Source: Arthrobacter sp. Leaf69 | Lineage (GTDB): Bacteria > Actinomycetota > Actinomycetes > Actinomycetales > Micrococcaceae | DNA length: 64,000 bases | Direction: 5' to 3' | NCBI RefSeq assembly: GCF_001422645.1 | Contig: NZ_LMLR01000001.1 | Coordinates: 885,725 to 949,724, forward strand | Shown: positions 45,610 through 53,683 of the stretch, one piece after another | Numbering within the stretch: position 1 is the first letter of the stretch | How the letters are laid out: every line of letters begins with the position of its first letter | Translations under genes and position numbers: made by a program | Notes under the pieces: model-generated | The model's input: the letters and a program-made list of their open reading frames with translations, nothing else | What the model was told of the DNA's origin: nothing | Databases searched by the model: none

Positions 45610-46722
45610 ATGACTCAGACTGCCCATGGCGTCGAATTCACCCAGCAGCCCTCGGCAACCCCGAAGTCCGCTGAAGAACGTGCTGCCATCCTGGCGAACC
45701 CGGGTTTCGGCAACTATTTCACCGACCACACCGCGATCGTCGACTACAGCGTCAACGCCGAGGGCAAGGGCGGCTGGCACGATGCACGGGTGGAGGCCTA
45801 CGGCCCCATCTCCCTGGACCCCTCCGCCGCCGTGCTGCACTACGGCCAGGAAATCTTCGAGGGGCTCAAGGCCTACCGCCACGCCGACGGCTCCATCTGG
45901 ACCTTCAGGCCGGAGGCCAACGCCGCCCGCCTGAACAAGTCGGCCCGCCGCCTGGCCCTCCCCGAACTCCCCGAAGAGTACTTCCTGGGCGCCATCCGCG
46001 AGCTCGTTTCCGCGGACAAGGAATGGGTCCCCTCCGGCGACGGCGAAGCCCTCTACCTGCGGCCGTTCATGATCGCTACCGAGGCCTTCCTCGGCGTCCG
46101 CGCCGCCCGTGAAGTGTCCTTCCGCGTCATCGCCTCCCCGGCCGGCAACTACTTCGGCGGCGAGCTCAAGCCCGTCTCCATCTGGATCTCGCGCGAATAC
46201 GCCCGCGCCGGCCGCGGCGGCACCGGCGCCGCGAAGTGCGGCGGCAACTACGCCGCGTCCCTGATCGCGCAGCAGGAAGCCGAGGCCCACGGCTGCAAGC
46301 AGGTCCTCTTCCTGGACCAGTTCAATGACAACGCCGTGGAAGAGCTCGGCGGCATGAACGTGTTCTTCGTGATGAAGGACGGCTCCCTGGTCACCCCCGC
46401 GCTGAGCGGCACCATCCTGGAGGGCATCACCCGGATGTCCGTCATCCAGGTGGCCAAGGACATGGGCCGCGAGGTCACCGAACGCAAGATCACGCTGGAT
46501 GAATGGCGCGACGGTGTGGCCTCCGGCGAGATCGCCGAGGTCTTCGCCTGCGGCACCGCCGCCGTGATCACCCCCATCGGTGTGCTCAAGGACGACACCG
46601 AATTCATCGGCTCCGAGGACGCAAAAGCGGGGGAGACCACCATGGCCATACGCGAACAGCTCCTGGGCATCCAGACCGGCGCCGTCGAGGACACCCACGG
46701 CTGGCTGACCCGCCTCGCCTGA
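45610..46722 (+). CDS. ilvE: Branched-chain amino acid aminotransferase
   Basis: 370-residue class IV PLP transaminase making valine, leucine and isoleucine from the keto acids. [19 protein letters not shown], the PLP-Lys block [14 protein letters not shown], and [18 protein letters not shown] followed by [11 protein letters not shown] are diagnostic. ATG 45610 has GGAGG four bases upstream. 125 bases after leuB, likely read together or from its own promoter; followed by a strong hairpin. Confidence 0.97.
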   Translation: MTQTAHGVEFTQQPSATPKSAEERAAILANPGFGNYFTDHTAIVDYSVNAEGKGGWHDARVEAYGPISLDPSAAVLHYGQEIFEGLKAYRHADGSIWTFRPEANAARLNKSARRLALPELPEEYFLGAIRELVSADKEWVPSGDGEALYLRPFMIATEAFLGVRAAREVSFRVIASPAGNYFGGELKPVSIWISREYARAGRGGTGAAKCGGNYAASLIAQQEAEAHGCKQVLFLDQFNDNAVEELGGMNVFFVMKDGSLVTPALSGTILEGITRMSVIQVAKDMGREVTERKITLDEWRDGVASGEIAEVFACGTAAVITPIGVLKDDTEFIGSEDAKAGETTMAIREQLLGIQTGAVEDTHGWLTRLA

Positions 46723-46752
46723 GCGGTAGCGCCTCACCTGTAGGCAGCGTTC

Positions 46753-46789
46753 GACGGCGGCCCCCACCTTCCGGTGCGGGGCCGCCGTC
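46753..46789 (+). terminator. Terminator of ilvE
   Basis: GACGGCGGCCCC (46753-46764) pairs with GGGGCCGCCGTC (46778-46789) in a perfect 12-bp stem with a 13-base loop; no U-tract. Confidence 0.7.
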
Positions 46790-46874
46790 GTCGTTAACCG
46801 ACAGGCCACTGGCCCGGCGGCGCCCGGCCGGAAGCCCCTAGCCACGTCCCGGACGCGGGGGCACAATATGGCGC

Positions 46875-47249
46875 ATGACTGGACTTATTCAGGTTCTGGG
46901 TGTCATTTTCGGAATCTTGCTGATCCTCGTGGGGATCCTTGAGTCCTTCTTCTTTCGGGACCAGCGCTTCCACCGGCTGTTCCTCATTAAGCCGGAGGAC
47001 ACGGAAACCGTTCGGATGTGGGTCTTCAACCTGGGGTTCTACAACATGACCTGGGGCGTGGGCGCGATCGTGGGTGCCGTCATGCTGACGGGCGATCAAC
47101 CCGCAGCCGGCGAGGCGCTGCTGCTGTTCACGTGTCTGGGCCACGTCCTGCTGGGCATCATCTTGGTCCTGTCCGAGCGGCGGCTGTGGGCGAGCGCCAT
47201 CGCAGAGGCGCTGCTGCCGGCCGTCATTGCTGTGATGCTGCTTGTATGA
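46875..47249 (+). CDS. DUF1304 family membrane protein
   Basis: 124 residues with four predicted helices. GILESFFFRDQRFHRLFLI at the first loop, FNLGFYNMTWGVGAIVGAV and CLGHVLLGIILVLSERRL match DUF1304. Function unknown. A CACAAT box (46862-46867) lies seven bases before the ATG, the weaker form of the leaderless signal. The metallo-hydrolase starts 40 bases later. Confidence 0.85.
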   Translation: MTGLIQVLGVIFGILLILVGILESFFFRDQRFHRLFLIKPEDTETVRMWVFNLGFYNMTWGVGAIVGAVMLTGDQPAAGEALLLFTCLGHVLLGIILVLSERRLWASAIAEALLPAVIAVMLLV

Positions 47250-47289
47250 CGCGGGCACTGCATCCCGTCCGGTTCGGTGGGAAGATGGA

Positions 47290-48090
47290 ATGGTGATCCC
47301 GGATGACCCCCGCGCCATGGTGCGCAGCACAGAGCTGACCCGCTTCAGGCTGGCCCCCAACCCGGGGCCGATGAGCCTGCATGGGACCAACTCCTACGTC
47401 ATCGCCGCCCCCGGCGCGGCCGGCACCGTCGTGGTCGATCCCGGACCGCTGGACGAGCCGCACCTGCAGGAGCTGGCCGGGGCCGGGACTGTTGAACTCA
47501 TCCTGATCACGCACCGGCACGCGGACCACACGGCCGCCGCCGCCAGGTTCGCTGAGCTCACCGGCGCACCCGTGCGCGCCAAGGACCCGGCCCATTGCCA
47601 CGGCGGAGCACCCCTCGCCGACGGCGAAGTCATCCACGCCGCCGGCACGGAAATCAGGGTCGTGGCCACCCCGGGCCACACCTCGGACTCGGTCTGCTTC
47701 CACCTGCCCGACGACGGCGCCCGCGGCTCGGTCCTCACCGGCGACACCATCCTGGGGCTCGGCACCACGGTCCTGGACTACCCCGACGGCACGCTGGGGG
47801 ACTACCTCGCCTCACTGGACCGGCTGGAACAGCTGGGCGCCGCCACCGTCCTCCCGGCCCACGGGCCCATGCTGCCCGCTCTGGACACGATCGTCCGCGC
47901 CTACCGGGACCACCGCGAGGACCGCCTCGCGCAGATCCGCGCCGCCCTCGACGGCCTGGGTGCCGGCGCCGAGGTGACCGAAGTGGCCGACGCCGTGTAC
48001 GCCGCCGTCGACCCCGCCGTCCGGCCCGCGGCGGAACTGTCCGTCGCCGCCCAGCTGCACTACCTGCGCACGGACAGCGGCACCGCCTAA
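47290..48090 (+). CDS. Metallo-beta-lactamase fold hydrolase
   Basis: 266 residues. The metal motif HRHADHTA, preceding VVVDPGPLDEPH, then ATPGHTSDSVCF, LTGDTILG and LPAHGP are the five MBL motifs, with a C-terminal winged-helix-like domain (about 200-260), the LACTB2/RNase-like plan. Might cleave RNA, a thioester or a lactone; not resolvable. The N-terminus is uncertain: ATG 47290 is used, but a GTG in the next codon and ATG 47317 are possible. Confidence 0.88.
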   Translation: MVIPDDPRAMVRSTELTRFRLAPNPGPMSLHGTNSYVIAAPGAAGTVVVDPGPLDEPHLQELAGAGTVELILITHRHADHTAAAARFAELTGAPVRAKDPAHCHGGAPLADGEVIHAAGTEIRVVATPGHTSDSVCFHLPDDGARGSVLTGDTILGLGTTVLDYPDGTLGDYLASLDRLEQLGAATVLPAHGPMLPALDTIVRAYRDHREDRLAQIRAALDGLGAGAEVTEVADAVYAAVDPAVRPAAELSVAAQLHYLRTDSGTA

Positions 48091-48117
48091 CCGTTCGGAG
48101 ACGGTACGCTTGGAGCC

Positions 48118-48894
48118 ATGCGTATCGCCCGGTTTGTAGTCGATTCTGATCCCCTCTACGGCATTGTTGAAGGTGAGCCCGGCAGTGAGATAGTCACTGT
48201 CATCAACGGCGACCCCTTCTTCCAAGGCGTGGAACGAACCGCCGTGCGGCACAAGCTCGAGGACGTGCGCCTGCTCGCCCCGATCATCCCGCGCAGCAAG
48301 GTCATCGGCGTCGGCCGCAACTTCGTGGAACACGCCAAGGAACTCGGCAACGACGTCCCGGCCCAGCCGCTGCTGTTCCTGAAGCCCAACACGTCCGTGA
48401 TTGGGCCCAATGATCCGATCATCCTGCCGGAGTTCTCCGAGGAAGTGTCCTTCGAGGCCGAGCTCTGCGTCGTGATCGGCCGGATCTGCAAGGACGTCCC
48501 GGAGGAGCGCGTCGACGACGTCGTCTTCGGCTACACCTGCGGCAACGACCTCACCGCCCGCGACGTCCAGAAGACCGACCTGCAGTGGGCCCGGGCCAAG
48601 GGCTTCGACACCTCCGCGCCGCTGGGGCCGTGGATCGAGACCGAGCTGAACACCGAGGACCTGCAGATCCGGGGCCGCCTCAACGGCGAACTGCGCCAGG
48701 ACGGCAGCACCAGCCAGATGATCCGCGGCGTCCGGGAACTCGTCTCGATCGTCTCGCAGGCCTTCACCCTCCTGCCCGGCGACGTCATCATGACCGGCAC
48801 CCCGGCCGGCGTCGGACTCGTTGAGGCCGGCGACCGCTTCGAGGTGGAGATCGAGGGCATCGGCCGGCTCTCCAACCCGGTGGTCCGCCGCTAG
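48118..48894 (+). CDS. Fumarylacetoacetate hydrolase family protein
   Basis: 258 residues. [31 protein letters not shown] with metal-binding Glu residues, [19 protein letters not shown] with Asp, and [13 protein letters not shown] are the FAH core. Such enzymes hydrolyse C-C bonds or decarboxylate oxaloacetate / acylpyruvates with Mg2+; the short type is often acylpyruvase-like. ATG 48118 follows TACGCT (48105-48110) by seven bases. Reported in other actinobacteria next to gltX, as here. Confidence 0.92.
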   Translation: MRIARFVVDSDPLYGIVEGEPGSEIVTVINGDPFFQGVERTAVRHKLEDVRLLAPIIPRSKVIGVGRNFVEHAKELGNDVPAQPLLFLKPNTSVIGPNDPIILPEFSEEVSFEAELCVVIGRICKDVPEERVDDVVFGYTCGNDLTARDVQKTDLQWARAKGFDTSAPLGPWIETELNTEDLQIRGRLNGELRQDGSTSQMIRGVRELVSIVSQAFTLLPGDVIMTGTPAGVGLVEAGDRFEVEIEGIGRLSNPVVRR

Positions 48895-48918
48895 CGGGGC
48901 CGGGCGGGGGAGCGGGAC

Positions 48919-49152
48919 ATGAGCGGTGGCGGATGGCGCGGCGCCCTGCGCGGTTCACGCCGGCGCCGTTCCTTCCTGCTCTTTGCCCTGGGGTCCATCG
49001 GCACGTTCACCATGGCGGCACGCGCCGTCGGCTGGCTGGACGGGCCGTCCTGGCTGGCGCTGGCCTTCCTCGCCGCGGGCCTCGTGCTGGCCGGATACTA
49101 CCTGGTGAAGGCGCTGTCCCGCCCGCAAACCGCGCGGAGCCGCAAGCGCTAA
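48919..49152 (+). CDS. Small membrane protein
   Basis: 77 residues. A strongly basic N-terminus ([14 protein letters not shown]), two predicted helices (about 18-38 and 45-64) and a basic tail ([10 protein letters not shown]), so both ends are inside. No family recognised. ATG 48919 has GGGGGAG six bases upstream. Lies between the FAH gene and gltX on the same strand, 35 bases before gltX. Confidence 0.7.
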   Translation: MSGGGWRGALRGSRRRRSFLLFALGSIGTFTMAARAVGWLDGPSWLALAFLAAGLVLAGYYLVKALSRPQTARSRKR

Positions 49153-49187
49153 AGCGCGTGGCAGCACGCGGTAAAGTTGGAGTCACT

Positions 49188-50720
49188 ATGACTACTCCTT
49201 CTGCGCCCGACGCCGTCTCCAGCTCCGCCCCCAGCGTGACCAGCGAAGTCACCGCTGACACCCCGGTCCGTGTCCGGTTCTGCCCGTCGCCCACCGGCAC
49301 CCCGCACGTTGGCCTGATCCGTACCGCCCTGTTCAACTGGGCCCACGCCCGCCACACCAAGGGCACCTTCGTGTTCCGCATCGAGGACACGGACGCGGCG
49401 CGCGACTCGGAGGAGAGCTACCAGCAGCTGCTCGAGGCCCTGAAGTGGCTTGGCATCACCTGGGAGGAAGGCGTGGAGGTGGGCGGACCGCACGAGCCGT
49501 ACCGCCAGTCCCAGCGTCTGGACCTGTACAAGGACGTCGTCGCCAAGCTGATCGACGCCGGCTACGCCTACGAGTGCTACTCCTCCCCGGAGGAGGTCGA
49601 GGCGCGCCACCGCGCCGCCGGCCGCGACCCCAAGCTGGGTTATGACAACTTCGACCGCGAGCTCACCGAGGAGCAGCTGGCCGCGTTCAGGGCCGAAGGC
49701 CGCCAGCCCGTGCTCCGCGTCCGGATGCCGGATTCGGATGTCACCTTCACCGACATGGTCCGCGGCGAGATCACCTTCAAGGCCGGCAGCATCCCGGACT
49801 ACGTGATCGTCCGCGCCGACGGCTCCCCGCTCTACACCCTGGTCAACCCGGTGGACGACGCGCTGATGGGCATCACCCACGTGCTTCGCGGCGAGGACCT
49901 GCTCTCCTCGACGCCCCGCCAGGTGGTGCTGATCAACGCATTGATGGACATCGGCGTCGCCAGCTACCTGCCGGTCTTCGGCCACCTGCCCTACGTCATG
50001 GGCGAGGGCAACAAGAAGCTCTCCAAGCGCGACCCGCAGTCCAACCTGTTCCTGCTCCGGGACCGTGGCTTCATCCCGGAAGGCCTGCTCAACTACCTGT
50101 CGCTGCTGGGCTGGAGCCTCTCCGCCGATGAGGACATCTTCACGGTGGAGCAGCTGATCGAGCACTTCGACGTCAACGACGTGCTGGCAAACCCGGCCCG
50201 CTTCGACATCAAAAAGGCCGAGGCCATCAACGGCACGCACATCCGGATGCTCGATGCCGAGGACTTCCGCGGCCGGCTGGTCCCGTACCTGCGCACGGCC
50301 GGGTTCCTCGGCGACACGCTCACTGCCCGCCAGGAGGAGATCCTCGCCGAGGCGGCCCCGCTGATCCAGGAGCGCATCTCCCTGCTGGGCGAGGCTCCCG
50401 AGATGCTCGCCTTCCTGTTTAAGAACGACGACGCGATCGACGTCGCGGACGACGCCCGCAAGGGGCTTCCGGAGAACCTCACCGAGGTGCTCGACGCCGC
50501 CCTGGCCGCCCTGGAGCCCATCGCGGACTGGAACGCCGAGAACATCCAGTCCGCGCTCAAGGAGGCCCTCGTGGAGGGACTCGGCGTCAAGCCGCGGCTG
50601 GCCTTCGGCCCGGTCCGCACCGCGATTTCCGGCCGCCGGATTTCGCCGCCACTGTTCGAATCCATGGTGATCCTGGGCAAGGACTCGTCCCTGGCCCGGC
50701 TCCGCGCGTTCCGCGGCTGA
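49188..50720 (+). CDS. gltX: Glutamyl-tRNA synthetase
   Basis: 510-residue class I synthetase charging tRNA-Glu and, in most actinobacteria, also tRNA-Gln for later amidation. [20 protein letters not shown] holds the HIGH-type motif and [10 protein letters not shown] the KMSKS-type motif (about 275-281). A 25-residue Ser/Ala/Thr-rich extension precedes the catalytic part. ATG 49188 has GGAG; the reading frame is open upstream but without homology. tRNA-Gln and tRNA-Glu genes lie 2.5 kb downstream. Confidence 0.98.
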   Translation: MTTPSAPDAVSSSAPSVTSEVTADTPVRVRFCPSPTGTPHVGLIRTALFNWAHARHTKGTFVFRIEDTDAARDSEESYQQLLEALKWLGITWEEGVEVGGPHEPYRQSQRLDLYKDVVAKLIDAGYAYECYSSPEEVEARHRAAGRDPKLGYDNFDRELTEEQLAAFRAEGRQPVLRVRMPDSDVTFTDMVRGEITFKAGSIPDYVIVRADGSPLYTLVNPVDDALMGITHVLRGEDLLSSTPRQVVLINALMDIGVASYLPVFGHLPYVMGEGNKKLSKRDPQSNLFLLRDRGFIPEGLLNYLSLLGWSLSADEDIFTVEQLIEHFDVNDVLANPARFDIKKAEAINGTHIRMLDAEDFRGRLVPYLRTAGFLGDTLTARQEEILAEAAPLIQERISLLGEAPEMLAFLFKNDDAIDVADDARKGLPENLTEVLDAALAALEPIADWNAENIQSALKEALVEGLGVKPRLAFGPVRTAISGRRISPPLFESMVILGKDSSLARLRAFRG

Positions 50721-50722
50721 CG

Positions 50723-51469
50723 ATGAGCACGCCTGCGGCCCGAACCGATGCCCGGCCCAGCGCCCTCGCCGTGGGCCTGGGCGGCATCCGCGGTGTGCTG
50801 TTCGACATCGACGACACCCTGGTGGATCTCGAGTTCTCCATGACGGCGGCCCTGCGCGACGTCAGCGAACACCTCCTGCCCGGCCTGGACCAGACCGGGT
50901 GGGAGAAGTTCGGGCGGATCTTCACCCGCGAGACCACCCACTTCTATGACCGCTACCTCGCCGGGGAGCTGACCTTCAACGAACAGCGCCTCCTCCGCGG
51001 CCGGGCAGCACTGGGGCATTTCGGGGTTGAGCTGGAGGAGGGGGAGCAGGCCCAGCACTGGGTCAGCTCCTACGCCAGCCGGCAGCACGGCTACATCCGC
51101 GCCTTCGACGACGTCACCCCGATCCTGGACGCGCTCGATGCCGCCGGCATCCCCTACGGCGCAGTCAGCAACAACGTCCACGACTACCAGCGGGTCAAGC
51201 TGGACGCCGCAGGCCTGGCGCGAATCAGCGTGCTGGTGGGCACGGACACGGTGGGTGCGGCGAAGCCGGATCCGGCCATCTACCTGGAGGGCGTCCGCCG
51301 GCTTGGCACCGGCGCCGGCGAGACGCTCTACGTGGGGGACAACCGCCTCCTCGACGCTGACGGCTCGACGGCGGCCGGCCTGCTGGGTGTCTGGCTGAAC
51401 CGCGGCGGGGAACCGGCCCCGGACTTCGCCGGCCGCGAGATCGGTTCCCTGCTGGAGCTGTTGGCCTAA
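50723..51469 (+). CDS. HAD-superfamily hydrolase
   Basis: 248 residues. Motif I GVLFDIDDTLVD with nucleophile Asp (about residue 28) and acid/base Asp at +2, motif II AVSNN, motif III Lys in GAAKPDPAIY and motif IV LYVGDNRLLDADG are in order. A helical cap (about 40-110) makes it subfamily I. Probably a small-molecule phosphatase; substrate unknown. ATG follows gltX by two bases, so they are coupled. Its stop overlaps the convergent membrane-protein stop by three bases. Confidence 0.9.
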   Translation: MSTPAARTDARPSALAVGLGGIRGVLFDIDDTLVDLEFSMTAALRDVSEHLLPGLDQTGWEKFGRIFTRETTHFYDRYLAGELTFNEQRLLRGRAALGHFGVELEEGEQAQHWVSSYASRQHGYIRAFDDVTPILDALDAAGIPYGAVSNNVHDYQRVKLDAAGLARISVLVGTDTVGAAKPDPAIYLEGVRRLGTGAGETLYVGDNRLLDADGSTAAGLLGVWLNRGGEPAPDFAGREIGSLLELLA

Positions 51470-52869
51470 CCGTCCGCCGGGGCTCTGGAGGCTCCGGTCC
51501 GGCGGTTCCGCAGCACAAGGAACGTGCCGGCCGAGCCCAGGCCCAGGACGCCGACGATCCCGAGGGCCATGGCCGCGTCGGACCGCCCGGCCATGTCTGA
51601 CGGCGAGACAGCCGCAGCGCTCGAATGCAGCGTGCCCGTTCCCTCGGCAATCCGGGCGTTCCCAGCAGCGAGCTTGTCCGCGCCGGTGGAAAGCTGCGAC
51701 GAGCCCGATGCCAGTTTGGTGCTGCCCGCCGAGAGCTGCGAGGCGCCCGCGGCCAAGGCCTGGGATCCGTTGAGCAGACCGGGGTTGGCGGGGTCCGTAG
51801 GGTCGCCCTTAATGCCGGCGTTCATGGCCGCCGTTCCGTCGGCCAGCCGGGAACTGCCTTCCGTCATCTTTGCGGCGGCTTTGATGAGCCCCGGGCGTGC
51901 GGGATTCCCGGGAACGCCGTCCATACCCGTCCGGATCTTTGACGTGCCGTCGGCCAGGAGTTCAGTGCCGAGTACCACGCCCGGGGTGTCGGGGTTCCGG
52001 CTGTTGAGCTTGCCGGCCAGCGTCACGAAACCGGCCGTTAGCCGACCCGTGCCCGCGTGCAGCTGGCCCGCGCCGGTCTCCAAGCGCCCGGCGCCTGCCT
52101 GCAGCTGTGCCGCTCCGGCGTCAAGCTTCTGGGCGCCGGCGCGGATTTTGGCGATTTTGTCCTTGACCACGGACAGCGGCACCAGGCCCTGGACCGGATC
52201 CGATGCCGCGGCCTCGAGGAGTTCGAGAGCCTGCGCGAGGGCGGCCGTTCCGGTGCCGGCTGCGGGGTCGTTGCCGGCGCCCCGGTAGCCCTTGAGCCGG
52301 TCCGTTCCGGCCGCAAGATCACCGGATCCAGCCGCAAGCCGGGCCGCGCCGGCGTCAAGCTGCGTGGCGCCGTCGGCCAGGTTGTTGTCCGCGTTGCCGG
52401 CAGCCGTGGGGGTGAGGGCGGCGGAGAGCTGTTTGGCTCCAGCCGCTAGCTTCCGGGCGCCGTCGTCCACCTTGTATACCCCGGGGGCGAGTTTGTTGTT
52501 GACATCGGTTTCGATCTTTGCGGCGCCCGTGGCCAACTGGTCGGCACCGGCCTGGAGCTTCTGGGCCCCGGGAGCGAGCTTCTGGCTGATCCCCGCGTGG
52601 ACCTTGTCAGCGCCCGCCGAGAGTTGGCCGGCGCCGGTGTCCGCCTGACCGGCCCCTGTGGCAAGTTTGCCGGCCCCGTCTTTTAGCTTGGATGCCCCGG
52701 CGGAGGCCTGGCCTGCTCCCTCGTTGAGCCGGGCAGAGCCATCTGCGATCCGGCCGGTAACGAGGGTGTAGAACCCCAGGAGGGCAATCAGCAGCAAAGC
52801 GAGGACGGCGATGGCGATCTGTTGGGTGCGGGAAGGGGTCTTGCCGGAAGCGGCACGGCGCTGTGTCAC
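51466..52869 (-). CDS. Pip/YhgE-like membrane protein with heptad-type repeats
   Basis: 467 residues: one N-terminal helix (IAIAVLALLLIALLGFYTLV), a long ectodomain of repeated 7-residue units of the type LxxGAxx (KLKDGAGKLATGAGQ and similar, more than 30 times) and a C-terminal helix (AMALGIVGVLGLGSAGTFLVL). The repeats match those of YhgE/Pip proteins and MmpL-associated proteins, but the transporter-type helices of YhgE are absent. The unit probably forms a long coiled rod outside the membrane. GTG 52869 has AGAGGAA seven bases upstream. Upstream are two TTAC/GTAA palindromes. Confidence 0.75.
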   Translation of the reverse strand: MTQRRAASGKTPSRTQQIAIAVLALLLIALLGFYTLVTGRIADGSARLNEGAGQASAGASKLKDGAGKLATGAGQADTGAGQLSAGADKVHAGISQKLAPGAQKLQAGADQLATGAAKIETDVNNKLAPGVYKVDDGARKLAAGAKQLSAALTPTAAGNADNNLADGATQLDAGAARLAAGSGDLAAGTDRLKGYRGAGNDPAAGTGTAALAQALELLEAAASDPVQGLVPLSVVKDKIAKIRAGAQKLDAGAAQLQAGAGRLETGAGQLHAGTGRLTAGFVTLAGKLNSRNPDTPGVVLGTELLADGTSKIRTGMDGVPGNPARPGLIKAAAKMTEGSSRLADGTAAMNAGIKGDPTDPANPGLLNGSQALAAGASQLSAGSTKLASGSSQLSTGADKLAAGNARIAEGTGTLHSSAAAVSPSDMAGRSDAAMALGIVGVLGLGSAGTFLVLRNRRTGASRAPADG

Positions 52870-52985
52870 AGATGGTTCCTCTCGACGGTGTTACCGGCGG
52901 CAGCTTGCCGCCGGTCCCCGGCTGTGATGCAGCTAACATTCGAAAATGCCCGTAGAACTGCCCGCAGCGGAGTGGGGGAGGGGTT

Positions 52986-53014
52986 GTTACTCACTGGTAA
53001 CTTACCGAGCGTAA
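52986..53014. promoter_or_regulatory. Two adjacent palindromes, possible TetR-type operator
   Basis: GTTAC-TCACTG-GTAAC (52986-53001) is followed by TTAC-CGAGC-GTAA (53002-53014). They lie about 120 bases upstream of the Pip/YhgE-like gene. This spacing and TTAC/GTAA arms recall operators of TetR regulators. The rest of 52870-53199 holds the tRNA-Gln promoter and no gene. Confidence 0.4.
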
Positions 53015-53105
53015 ACTTGTCAGCCCCGGATTGGCAAGGGTTTCGCTGAGCAGGAGACGGTTCCAGCGGCCGCCCAAGGGTAGTGCCGCCCACTGCGCCG
53101 CCGAT

Positions 53106-53134
53106 TTGTGCAGACGAAAACTCTCGGGTAAAGT
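53106..53134 (+). promoter_or_regulatory. Promoter of tRNA-Gln
   Basis: TTGTGC (53106-53111), a 17-base spacer and TAAAGT (53129-53134), a sigma-A-type pair; transcription would begin near 53141, 60 bases before the tRNA. Confidence 0.5.
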
Positions 53135-53199
53135 AATTACTCGTGCTGAGGCGCCGGGAGCGAGGGTTTAGGCCCACGGATCCGGCCCGAAAGTTCCAT

Positions 53200-53271
53200 T
53201 GGGATATGGTGTAATTGGCAACACTACGGTTTCTGGTACCGTCATTCTAGGTTCGAGTCCTGGTATCCCAG
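53200..53271 (+). tRNA. tRNA-Gln (anticodon CTG)
   Basis: 72 bases; acceptor TGGGATA pairs with TATCCCA, discriminator G; anticodon stem ACGGT/ACCGT around loop TTCTGGT gives CTG; the T arm contains GGTTCGAGTCC. CCA not encoded. Confidence 0.95.
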
Positions 53272-53401
53272 CTCTGATAATTCCGCGGATTTCCGCGGCT
53301 GATCAGGGGTTTTGGATCGGTTCGCCGATTTGAAACACTTGCTGAGTGTATGAAACAATCGCTTAGCGCGAATGGCAGAAATGCTGTTCTGGAGAGTACG
53401 C

Positions 53402-53474
53402 GGCCCCATCGTATAGCGGCCTAGTACGCTGCCCTCTCACGGCGGTAACGCGGGTTCGAATCCCGCTGGGGTCA
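53402..53474 (+). tRNA. tRNA-Glu (anticodon CTC)
   Basis: 73 bases; acceptor GGCCCCA pairs with TGGGGTC, with one G-U; anticodon loop CTCTCAC gives CTC; the T arm contains GGTTCGAATCC. CCA not encoded. In tandem with tRNA-Gln, 130 bases apart. Confidence 0.95.
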
Positions 53475-53482
53475 CAGATGAA

Positions 53483-53514
53483 ACGGTCCCGGGCATTAGC
53501 CCGGGGCCGTTTTT
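53483..53514 (+). terminator. Terminator of tRNA-Glu
   Basis: ACGGTCCCGGGC pairs with GCCCGGGGCCGT around ATTA, with a T-run (TTTTTC); starts nine bases after the tRNA. Confidence 0.85.
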
Positions 53515-53683
53515 CGTTGTGCCCCGATCCGTGCCCAGGGTTGGCCCTGCCCCGCCGTTCGCCACCTGGACACCCCACCCTTCCCGCACCGTAAGTTTTC
53601 CTGCTGGTCACCCAAGGTTTTCACAAGTCCTCCTCCCTAGGGTCAGTCCTATTACGACGGGTCGTGCCACGAGGGGGGCGCAG

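Noticed and set aside
48105..48110. GGAG in TTGGAGCC as the ribosome site of the FAH gene
   Set aside because: The -10 box TACGCT ends seven bases before the ATG, so transcription would begin at or next to the start codon and GGAG would not be in the mRNA.
51500..52850. Tandem DNA repeats in the Pip/YhgE-like gene as a CRISPR-like array
   Set aside because: Repeats are 21-base coding heptads without unique spacers of constant length; no cas genes.
53363..53611. Minus-strand frame across tRNA-Glu with SGIRTRV text
   Set aside because: This translation is a known artefact of reading antisense through a tRNA gene and terminator.
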